From contig JBGPBY010000146.1 of the NCBI GenBank assembly GCA_041481485.1, positions 1 through 14,190 of the forward strand: 14,190 nucleotides of DNA, in the 5' to 3' direction. The notes beneath the pieces are model-generated. The model ran no database searches, was not told the DNA's origin, and saw nothing but the letters and a program-made list of their open reading frames with translations. The DNA comes from JBGPBY01 sp041481485. Lineage in GTDB: Bacteria; Acidobacteriota; Terriglobia; 20CM-2-55-15. The position numbers and the translations under genes are program-made. This document shows positions 1 through 9,486 of the stretch, piece by piece; the first letter of the stretch is position 1, and each line of letters begins with the position of its first letter.

Positions 1-11
1 TCATAGACCGC

Positions 12-24
12 CCCTACAGTAGGG
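12..24. repeat. Short perfect inverted repeat upstream of the cytochrome gene
   Basis: CCCTAC and GTAGGG flank a single A. The one-base centre is too short for an RNA hairpin, so if it is functional it would be a dimeric protein-binding site about 90 bases before the cytochrome start. No clear -35/-10 pair was found nearby, and the rest of bases 1-115 shows nothing recognisable. Confidence 0.3.
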
Positions 25-115
25 AATCGATTTGTTTGCCAATTCCATTGTTGCGGGCGCCTACAGACATGAAGAACTATGACCGTTGGCAGTTTTGCAA
101 AATGAGGCCATCACC

Positions 116-2431
116 ATGATCGGACGCTCCCTGGTGTTCCGAATTCTTGCAGTGACTGCCCTGCTGACGATTGCATCGTTGTCCGTTGTTCTGTCCTATC
201 GCTCGCGGAATGACAAAGCGTCCGATTCTGAGAATCCGGCATACATTGGCGCCGAGCGCTGCGCTACCTGTCATATGCACGAAGCGGAAGCGTGGCGGAA
301 ATCCCATCATGCCCAGGCCATGCAGCGGGTATCGGACTCCACCGTCCTTGGAAATTTCGACAATGTACAATTCACCAAAGACGGCGTGGCATCCACATTT
401 TATGTGAAGGACGGGAAGCGCTACGTGCGAACAGACGGGGCTGATGGAAAGCTCGGTGACTTTCCCATTGCATATACATTCGGTGCCTACCCTCTGCAGC
501 AATACCTCATCGAATTTCCAAATGGCCGTCTTCAAAGCCTTGGACTGGCCTGGGATTCGCGAACCGCTGAATCCGACGGTCAGAAATGGTTTCATCTTTA
601 TCCGAACCAGAAGGTGCCCCACACGGATCCGCTGCATTGGACCGGAAGAAATCAGACGTGGAATTTCATGTGCGCCGAATGCCACTCGACGAATCTGCGC
701 AAGAACTACGATCTCGCCGGGGATAGCTACTCCACGACCTGGTCAGAAATCAATGTCTCCTGTGAATCCTGCCATGGGCCCGGGTCACGCCATGAAACGT
801 GGGCGAAATCCCATCCAAGGCCCGAGGACGGGAACAAGGGCCTCACCGTCCAGTTGAAATCAAGACGAGGCGGATGGCTGTTCGACAAATCGGCGAGCGG
901 AATATCGCATTGGAGTGGTACGCCTCGTACGCCAACTGAAATCGAAACCTGCGCGCCATGCCATTCGAGACGATCTCCGATCAAAAGTGCCCATCGCCCG
1001 GGCGAGCCGTTCCTGGATGGTTATGTGCCCAGTCTCCTGGACGAAGACGTGTACTTTGCAGACGGACAGATTCAGGAAGAAGACTACGAATACGGCTCAT
1101 TTCTGCAGAGCAGAATGTATCAGAACGGCGTCACCTGTTCCGACTGTCATGAACCTCACAGCCTTTCAGTTTCTTCCAAAGATCTCAATTCGGTTTGCAG
1201 TCAATGCCATCTTCCTGCGAAATTCGATACTCCGGAACATCACCATCACAAGGCCGGTGCCGAAGGAGCCCTGTGCGTCAATTGCCACATGCCGTCGCGA
1301 ACATACATGGTCAAGGACGTGCGTCGAGACCACAGCTTCCGCGTGCCGAGGCCCGATTTTACTTCCCAATTTGGAACTCCAAACGCCTGTAACCAGTGTC
1401 ATGCCGGCAAGACTTCAAAGTGGGCGGAGGGCGCCATCGCAAATTGGTATGGGCCCGGCCGCCGCCGCGAATCCCACTTCGTTGAAGCGCTGAATGCGGG
1501 CCGGCGCGGACTACCGCAAGCCGAAAGCTTACTGACGTCGCTGATTGAAGATATATCCAAACCAGCAATCGCGCGCGCCACCGCACTTTCATTGATGCCG
1601 CGGTATCTCAGCTCAGCGTCAATGCCAGCCATAGAGGCCGGTCTCAGGGATCAGGACGCGCTCGTTCGCATGTTCGCCTTACGCGCGCTCGATCCAATCC
1701 AGGACCAGGGCCGGCTGCAGCTCGCTGCCCCTCTCCTGACCGACTCTGTACGGTCCGTACGCATCGAAGCGGCGCGGCTCCTCGCGGGCAGCGCCAGTGC
1801 GCTCTCTCCACCCGGACAGATCGCGCTCAACTCTGCCGTGCTCGAACGCATCGATTCTGAAATGGCATCCGCCGAACGTCCGGAAAGCCATATGAATTTG
1901 GGACTGCTGTACACGCGTCTGGGCCGCATGCGAGACGCCGAAATCCAACTGCAGACTGCGTTGCGGCTGGATTCCGCATACGTGCCGGCAATGGTCAATC
2001 TAGCGGACCTGTACCGCCTTCAACAGAGAGAGCCCGAGGCTCAGGCCCTTTTGGAAAAAGCAATCACTCTCGCACCTGATGCGGCCGAGCCGATACATGC
2101 GCTGGGCCTGCTCAAAGTGAGGCTCGGTCAACAGCGTGAAGCGCTCGAACTATTTGCAAAGGCTGCTGCGCTGCAACCGGAAACAAGCCGTTACGTATAT
2201 GTATATGGCGTTGCACTACACTCTTCCGGTGAAGTGGAGAAGGCCATCGCAGTGCTGAAGAAAGCCAACGAAAGGCGGCCTGCCGACCGCGACGTGCTGA
2301 CCGCGTTGATTGCATTCAACAGAGATAAAGGAGATCTTCGCTCAGCGGTTACTTACGCAGAGAAGCTGGTAGTTCTGAATCCACGCGATGATCAGGCTGT
2401 CGCGCTTCGCGACAGCCTGCGTGGACACTGA
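116..2431 (+). CDS. Membrane-anchored octaheme c-type cytochrome with HEAT-like and TPR repeats
   Basis: This 771-residue protein probably carries electrons in the periplasm. Eight CxxCH heme c motifs begin at residues 49, 186, 216, 279, 341, 361, 387 and 425. No CxxCK motif is present, so NrfA-type nitrite reductase is not suggested. Residues 1-30 form a signal anchor (MIGR, then a hydrophobic stretch). Residues about 476-560 are helical and HEAT-like; about 588-764 hold roughly five TPR units. The heme part resembles the cytochrome c554/doubled-CXXCH proteins often fused to TPRs in Acidobacteriota and Planctomycetes (family recall). A TTG at 86 would add ten residues, but the ATG at 116 is preferred: ATGAGG lies about 8 bases upstream and the signal anchor then starts cleanly. 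The 137-residue gap between hemes 1 and 2 holds a conserved-looking domain with a YTFGAYPLQQYLIEFP stretch. Its partner and substrate cannot be read from the sequence. No maturation genes are nearby. Confidence 0.85.
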   Translation: MIGRSLVFRILAVTALLTIASLSVVLSYRSRNDKASDSENPAYIGAERCATCHMHEAEAWRKSHHAQAMQRVSDSTVLGNFDNVQFTKDGVASTFYVKDGKRYVRTDGADGKLGDFPIAYTFGAYPLQQYLIEFPNGRLQSLGLAWDSRTAESDGQKWFHLYPNQKVPHTDPLHWTGRNQTWNFMCAECHSTNLRKNYDLAGDSYSTTWSEINVSCESCHGPGSRHETWAKSHPRPEDGNKGLTVQLKSRRGGWLFDKSASGISHWSGTPRTPTEIETCAPCHSRRSPIKSAHRPGEPFLDGYVPSLLDEDVYFADGQIQEEDYEYGSFLQSRMYQNGVTCSDCHEPHSLSVSSKDLNSVCSQCHLPAKFDTPEHHHHKAGAEGALCVNCHMPSRTYMVKDVRRDHSFRVPRPDFTSQFGTPNACNQCHAGKTSKWAEGAIANWYGPGRRRESHFVEALNAGRRGLPQAESLLTSLIEDISKPAIARATALSLMPRYLSSASMPAIEAGLRDQDALVRMFALRALDPIQDQGRLQLAAPLLTDSVRSVRIEAARLLAGSASALSPPGQIALNSAVLERIDSEMASAERPESHMNLGLLYTRLGRMRDAEIQLQTALRLDSAYVPAMVNLADLYRLQQREPEAQALLEKAITLAPDAAEPIHALGLLKVRLGQQREALELFAKAAALQPETSRYVYVYGVALHSSGEVEKAIAVLKKANERRPADRDVLTALIAFNRDKGDLRSAVTYAEKLVVLNPRDDQAVALRDSLRGH
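2393..2419 (+). repeat. Perfect 12-bp hairpin at the 3' end of the cytochrome gene
   Basis: CAGGCTGTCGCG and CGCGACAGCCTG pair without mismatch around a three-base CTT loop, ending ten bases before the TGA. The stem is very GC-rich. No T-run follows, so it is not a standard intrinsic terminator; it could stabilise the 3' end of the message, pause transcription, or act in a Rho-dependent context. Confidence 0.6.
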
Positions 2432-2829
2432 TACAGCACCTCATTTCACGCGAACGCGGACCTTCTTTCCAGGGCCCAGATGCCACCTAAAGATTGGACT
2501 GATTTCGAAGCCGGTCCGAGTCCCCAACCACCCCAGGACTGCGGGATCGTGAGCAGATCAAAGACCTGCAAGTCGCCCACCCCTGTTTGGTTCACGATTC
2601 GATCATGGAATTCAGGAGGTGTGGGGAACGTTGCGCCGAAGTGCGTCGTCATTCCTTATCCGAAAGTCCGGAATTTCACAGGCAGGGCAGTCCTCTACTG
2701 TAAATCCTGACAGTGTTTTCTATGTGCCGCTGGCTTATAAGATTTGCAGGAGTGCCGTCGCAAAAACGGTGCGAGCGATGTTCGGTTGTGGTACAGCCAC
2801 CCACCCCAATCCGGCGAGAGGAGACGTCT
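2432..2829. other. Intergenic region without a recognised gene
   Basis: About 400 bases separate the cytochrome stop from the glucosidase start. Open frames exist on both strands (2480-2710 plus, 2446-2652 minus), but neither translation resembles a family I know and neither has a convincing ribosome binding site. A weak 5-bp hairpin (ACTGT/ACAGT, 2697-2714) is followed by TTTT. A TATAAG at 2736-2741 could be a -10 element, but no well-spaced -35 goes with it. The glucosidase promoter presumably lies here. Confidence 0.5.
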
Positions 2830-5616
<2,787 letters not shown>

Positions 5617-5628
5617 GTGTGCCGTCAT

Positions 5629-7263
5629 TCAGAATGTAAGAGCCAGCTGGCTCAGCCATCTAATAGTGGATTTTGAGCCGGCCTGCAGCGGCACGAAAAA
5701 GAACTCCGACGGGTTGTTCGCGTTGAGTTCCGTTTGGCGGAACAACAGGTTTTGCCATTGGCAGAACCGGGTAATTCCGACATCCACTCGAATCGCATTT
5801 ACCTTTATGTTGACTCCTGAGCCGGTGCCAAGGTCGTCATCGGTAAATTGACTGATCAGTGAATTTGCCTGCTTGAGTGCGAACTGGTACAGAATTCGCA
5901 CGTCACCTTCGTTTTTCACAGCTCCAAAGTTTACCGTTCCGATCACAGCATCGCGATGACGGGATGTTCCGGTATTCCTGGCGCCCTGAAAATCGAAAAA
6001 GAGCGGCATCTCCCGGCCGTGCACAGTAATCCCTTTGTGCGAGATCCGGTATTGTGCTCGAGCAATTTCAAAGTTCGGAGCGGTGTAGGTGGCCCCTCCC
6101 GGCGTGGTTGTTGCGTTGCCTGTCCCGGTCATCGGTCCCGAAAGCATGAGTCCCAGCACGGGATTGATCACAACGGGGAAACCTTCGGCAGTAGAAGCCA
6201 GTTGGATCTGGTCCGGGTTTCTGTAGAATTCGAAATCCCCACTAAACTGCTGGCTCCACTCTTTGCTCAGATTCTGTTTCAATATAAAACCAGGATTAAA
6301 CAGATTGGCATCGCGCACGCTTTTCCCGACCTGAAAGCCAGCAGATACATAAGGCGAAGTGGGCGTCAGGATTGCGATATTGGGATTGCTGAGAAAATAT
6401 TCGCCCCCGCGGAATTCTAAACTCACGAAGCCAGCCCAGCCCGGGTCAAAAGGAATCGTCACGATCTGCTGAAAGCCGCTGAAGCGAATGTCGTCGTCCC
6501 AGAGAAAACGCATGTTGTCCGCGAATACTTCTTCCATGCGGCCGCCACGCAGCGAGAAGTTTTTCGTTGGATGAAAATCAACCCATGCTTCCGATATCGA
6601 GAACGGGGGCTTGGCGACGGTTCCGGCCGTATCTGTATCGTTGGTGATCCCGTTGTTGAAGGAGCCTGTGGAGAGCGTCAAGTGGAACTTGAACATTGAA
6701 TCGAGCTCTTTGTCGGTATTCATGCGCAATCGATAGCGGCTGCGCGCGTTTTGCAGCGGACCCGCAATGTCGTTGCCCGATCGCCATTGGCCGTCAAAAC
6801 GGAACCGGAAATCTCCACTGAACTTGAACCCTCCCAAAGCCGCGTTCGTGGCCTCGAGTTGTTTGCCTAACTTGTCCACTTTTGTCGTGTATTGCTTAAT
6901 CTCTTCCCCCGTGACTAACGGTTCATTTTGGGAGACTGATGAGGCGTCCGCCGGATCGCCTGGTTTAGGAAGTGGCGCGCCAGAACCAGGGGCGAACCTG
7001 TCTGTATCGCCGGCTAGTTGATCACGCATGTTCAGGAGCTTTTGCTGTGCTGCCAACGTTGCGGTGAGCTGGTCAATTTGGGCCTGCTGCTGCTGCAACC
7101 GAGCTTCGAGCGCTGCAATGGCGTCATTCACAGAGATGCTTGACCGATCTTCCTGTGGCTTCGCGGCCTCCCGGCCACCGCCCGCACAGATATTGGCGGT
7201 CCAACCGAAACTCAGAAATGCCATTGTGACGGCGAATAGAGCGACTCTTCTTCGGTGAAACAT
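5629..7263 (-). CDS. Putative outer-membrane porin (Porin_5-like) with N-terminal coiled coil
   Basis: This 544-residue exported protein is probably a beta-barrel channel. It has a signal peptide (MFHRRR, hydrophobic core, cleavage near residues 24-28), a glutamine-rich coiled coil at about 43-80 (ALEARLQQQQAQIDQLTATL), a polar Pro/Gly linker, and a barrel of alternating strands beginning near FKFSGDFRFRFDGQW. It ends in LALTF, the terminal Phe recognised by the BAM machinery. An ATG at 7269 is also in frame, but AAGGG lies only 2 bases before it and 8 bases before the ATG at 7263, so 7263 is preferred. It is the last gene of the minus-strand operon, 18 bases after the DUF4136 gene. The match to the putative porin family PF16930 is by overall pattern; the solute is unknown. 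Confidence 0.8.
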   Translation of the reverse strand: MFHRRRVALFAVTMAFLSFGWTANICAGGGREAAKPQEDRSSISVNDAIAALEARLQQQQAQIDQLTATLAAQQKLLNMRDQLAGDTDRFAPGSGAPLPKPGDPADASSVSQNEPLVTGEEIKQYTTKVDKLGKQLEATNAALGGFKFSGDFRFRFDGQWRSGNDIAGPLQNARSRYRLRMNTDKELDSMFKFHLTLSTGSFNNGITNDTDTAGTVAKPPFSISEAWVDFHPTKNFSLRGGRMEEVFADNMRFLWDDDIRFSGFQQIVTIPFDPGWAGFVSLEFRGGEYFLSNPNIAILTPTSPYVSAGFQVGKSVRDANLFNPGFILKQNLSKEWSQQFSGDFEFYRNPDQIQLASTAEGFPVVINPVLGLMLSGPMTGTGNATTTPGGATYTAPNFEIARAQYRISHKGITVHGREMPLFFDFQGARNTGTSRHRDAVIGTVNFGAVKNEGDVRILYQFALKQANSLISQFTDDDLGTGSGVNIKVNAIRVDVGITRFCQWQNLLFRQTELNANNPSEFFFVPLQAGSKSTIRWLSQLALTF

Positions 7264-7281
7264 CTGCATTGCCCTTACATT

Positions 7282-7884
7282 TTATTTCTTCTTTGGTGGA
7301 TAGTTTTTCAACAGCTTTGCCGCAGCCGCAGCAATGTTTTTTTTCTGCTTCTCCGGGCTGGCTCCCGCTTCCAGCGACTTTGTAATGACTCCGCGCCAGA
7401 TCAATTGCTTCCTTGCGGCATCAAACATATCCAGATCGATGGAGCCAACTGGAATGATGTTCGAGCTGAATGAGGTAGTAGAGCCAGGCCCCCCGTTTGT
7501 AGACCATGAGACGCTGTATGCCGGGCCGGGGCTCCACCCCGACTGAAACGACGTAATCTCCTGGTCGACTTTGATTGCCACCTGATAAACGATTACGATG
7601 TCGGCAGTGCTGGCATCCGTCCGCGTCAGACCCTTCTTTACGAGCTCGGCATCAAAGGCAGTTCCGAGCTGCTTCAAAGTCGCTGCATCCAGATCGATCG
7701 AATTCGGATGCTTTTCCCAACGGTAGGTTTTATACGTGGAGAAATTAGTCTGACTATCGAACTTATAGGAGACATCCTGGGCAAGGGCCGGCGTTACGGC
7801 CAATCCCACAAATGTCAGGCACGCGGCGACTCCCGTGAGCAAGAGTCGCCGTGGATTTAAGAGGCTTTGCCTGGTTGGATTCAT
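7282..7884 (-). CDS. DUF4136 domain-containing exported protein
   Basis: This 200-residue protein has a signal peptide (positive NPTRQSLLNPRR, hydrophobic core, cleavage after ALA near residue 35) and then a DUF4136 domain: an FSTYKTYRWEKHP opening, TADIVIVYQVAIKV, a Gly/Ser-rich SWSTNGGPGSTTSF stretch, and the DMFDAARKQLIWRGVITKSL end. DUF4136 proteins are small envelope proteins, often lipoproteins, of unknown function. Here a VAAC resembles a lipobox but lies inside the hydrophobic core, so signal peptidase I cleavage is more likely. The start ATG overlaps the stop of the dcaP-like gene (ATGA). AGGAGG directly touches this ATG with no spacer, so translation probably depends on coupling to the upstream gene. 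A longer frame reaching 7977 exists, but it merely runs through the dcaP-like coding end. Confidence 0.85.
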   Translation of the reverse strand: MNPTRQSLLNPRRLLLTGVAACLTFVGLAVTPALAQDVSYKFDSQTNFSTYKTYRWEKHPNSIDLDAATLKQLGTAFDAELVKKGLTRTDASTADIVIVYQVAIKVDQEITSFQSGWSPGPAYSVSWSTNGGPGSTTSFSSNIIPVGSIDLDMFDAARKQLIWRGVITKSLEAGASPEKQKKNIAAAAAKLLKNYPPKKK

Positions 7885-9110
7885 CCTCCTAATTTGTACC
7901 CGAATGTATATCTGACCGAAAACTGAAACTTGAGGCCGTCGGACTTGAACCCGTCGTGGTTTTTCCGGCGGCCCCATTGCATCTCTCCGCCAATCAGCGC
8001 GTTGGGCACAGGGGTGTACAAGAGGTTGGCGATCGCGTACTCACCGTCGTGGAACGCATTCGCGGCCTGAGCGTTGCTGTTGTCGACGTCCTGGCGGGAG
8101 TAGCCGAAAGACGTGGTCCACTTGTCGTCCCACACGTGATCGAGAAAGGCCGTGAGCCCGAGAACAGGAAGTGCCTTGCCGATAACAGGTCTGGCTGGGT
8201 CACCGAAGTTGGTCTCAGCGCCGATATCCACTGGAGAATCGTTCATGTAGTTTTCGATCCCTTCGCCATAAACGGCAGACAACTTGAGAACGTCGCGTTT
8301 GATTTTTATGCCGGAGGTTAGGTTCACACCCCAACCTGTCGCGTCGCCGCTCAGATCGAACTGGTCGTTGAGCAGGTCATCCCACGTAATGCGGCGAATG
8401 AGTCCCGCTGCACGAAAATAACCCCACTTCTTTCCAAACGTCACCTCACCAGTAACATCCGGAAGTGGAAAGCGAGGCTGGATGGCGGAGATTTCGATGC
8501 GGTTCGCATAAATACCGCCGTCACCCGTTCCGCCAGGTCGTTCGATGCCGATGGTCACATGGGTATCGCCCCGGACCGGCATCCAGCGGAACTGCACGTT
8601 CCGGTACCACACAATGCCAGTCGGTCCCCAATACTCCAGAATATTGGGGAAAATATCGGGATCCGTAAAGACGCTCCAATACTGCCCGGCGCCGAATTTT
8701 TCGAGTTCTCCGTAGGCATGCCGAAGACGAAAGGTGGTTTGTCCTTCGTCAACACCAACGCCGAAGAGTTCCCACTCAAATATGGTTTTAAGGTCGCCTA
8801 GCTTCGTTGGAGTGGTGGAAGTCTTCACGCCAAAGCGCGTCTGGCGTACGCCCGCGAAAGTGTTGTTGTTTTCGCCAAACTCGTTGTTGAACGAAGGAAG
8901 CTTGGATATGCGCAACGTGTCAAACCAAGCCGGATTGATCGTTCTGAAGTCGTGGCCGAAATCCAACATGGCGAAACCATAGATATCCATGGAACTCTTG
9001 CTCGGCGCGGGCTGCGGGGAGGCCTGGCCTCGAGCGTTCGAAGCTGCTGACACGAACATCAACGCAATCGTAAATGCATGGGTAGTAAGCCAGACACGTC
9101 TATTTCGCAT
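7881..9110 (-). CDS. dcaP: DcaP-family trimeric outer-membrane porin
   Basis: This 409-residue protein resembles DcaP of Acinetobacter, a trimeric channel for small anionic solutes such as dicarboxylates. Family-like stretches include DIYGFAMLDFGHDF, VRQTRFGVKT, ELFGVGVDEGQTTFRLRHAY, DPDIFPNILEYWGP and GDTHVTIGIERPG. A signal peptide (MRNRR plus hydrophobic core, cleavage near residue 30) precedes the barrel. Unlike Acinetobacter DcaP, I see no N-terminal coiled coil after it. The C-terminus is RYTFGYKLGG rather than a terminal Phe, perhaps because the last codons double as the Shine-Dalgarno sequence of the next gene. The start at 9110 is chosen over 9143 because AAGGAG lies about 9 bases upstream and the signal peptide begins there. 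It is the first gene of the minus-strand operon. The transported compound is not known. Confidence 0.85.
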   Translation of the reverse strand: MRNRRVWLTTHAFTIALMFVSAASNARGQASPQPAPSKSSMDIYGFAMLDFGHDFRTINPAWFDTLRISKLPSFNNEFGENNNTFAGVRQTRFGVKTSTTPTKLGDLKTIFEWELFGVGVDEGQTTFRLRHAYGELEKFGAGQYWSVFTDPDIFPNILEYWGPTGIVWYRNVQFRWMPVRGDTHVTIGIERPGGTGDGGIYANRIEISAIQPRFPLPDVTGEVTFGKKWGYFRAAGLIRRITWDDLLNDQFDLSGDATGWGVNLTSGIKIKRDVLKLSAVYGEGIENYMNDSPVDIGAETNFGDPARPVIGKALPVLGLTAFLDHVWDDKWTTSFGYSRQDVDNSNAQAANAFHDGEYAIANLLYTPVPNALIGGEMQWGRRKNHDGFKSDGLKFQFSVRYTFGYKLGG

Positions 9111-9297
9111 GCTGCTCTCTCCTTGTAGTGGTGTAGTTGGCACGAAGTATCAAGCTTTCGGCATCATGCAACATAGGTAATCGGCAACAGATTTTTAATC
9201 GGGTGGATCTTGTAATTCCTCAGGGGAGCACGGTGTAGACGCGCGCTTGTTGAGAGGAAAGCCTCGAATGAACAGCACGATTCGTATAGGGATTTCG

Positions 9298-9314
9298 TTA
9301 CACAAATTGTGCAA
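9298..9314. promoter_or_regulatory. Candidate operator: near-perfect 17-bp palindrome
   Basis: TTACACAA, a central A and TTGTGCAA form a dyad with one mismatched pair; the core CACAAATTGTG is perfect apart from its centre base. It sits at the exact midpoint of the divergent region (188 bases from the dcaP start, 173 from the lyase start), as expected for a shared repressor or activator. The regulator is not encoded in the window and its family cannot be named. Confidence 0.45.
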
Positions 9315-9369
9315 GCTGAAATACACATTTCGCCCGATAGGGCCACCGTAACGTTCAAGGTAAGTTCAA

Positions 9370-9443
9370 ACGGTTTAGCCATCGTTGACGGTCCGATGCA
9401 ATCGTTGGCTGCCGGAGACTTGTGCACTCGCTACCCAAACCGT
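9370..9443 (+). promoter_or_regulatory. Repeats in the presumed leader of the lyase operon
   Basis: ACGGTTT (9370-9376) pairs with AAACCGT (9437-9443), and the adjacent AGCCA (9377-9381) pairs with TGGCT (9406-9410), so the arms nest. ATCGTTG also occurs twice, at 9381-9387 and 9401-9407, 20 bases apart, close to two helical turns. The region could be a folded leader or a tandem protein site. No known riboswitch is recognised. Confidence 0.25.
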
Positions 9444-9486
9444 CTGATTCTCAAAGCCGCCGGAATGGATTTGAAAGGAGAATAGG

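Larger units (their letters stand above)
9111..9486. other. Divergent control region between the two porin operons
   Basis: This 376-base region has no credible gene. It must hold the promoters for the leftward dcaP operon and the rightward lyase operon. Strong Shine-Dalgarno sequences mark both ends: AAGGAG before the dcaP start and AAAGGAG (9474-9480) before the lyase start. I could not find a convincing -35/-10 pair on either strand. The notable elements, listed separately, are a central palindrome (9298-9314) and repeats at 9370-9443. Confidence 0.6.

Noticed and set aside
2446..2652. Minus-strand open frame of 68 residues in the spacer before the glucosidase
   Set aside because: No family resemblance, no ribosome binding site, and an overlapping open frame on the other strand; length is within chance for this base composition.
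2697..2719. Short hairpin ACTGT/ACAGT followed by TTTT as a terminator for the cytochrome gene
   Set aside because: Only five AT/GC-mixed pairs, an 8-base loop and a four-base T-run about 270 bases after the stop; too weak to call.
2707..2741. Promoter from CTGACA and TATAAG
   Set aside because: The spacer is 23 bases, well outside the usual 16-18.
9148..9166. Sigma-54 promoter suggested by TTGGCACG
   Set aside because: The GC dinucleotide required at the -12 position is absent at the correct spacing.
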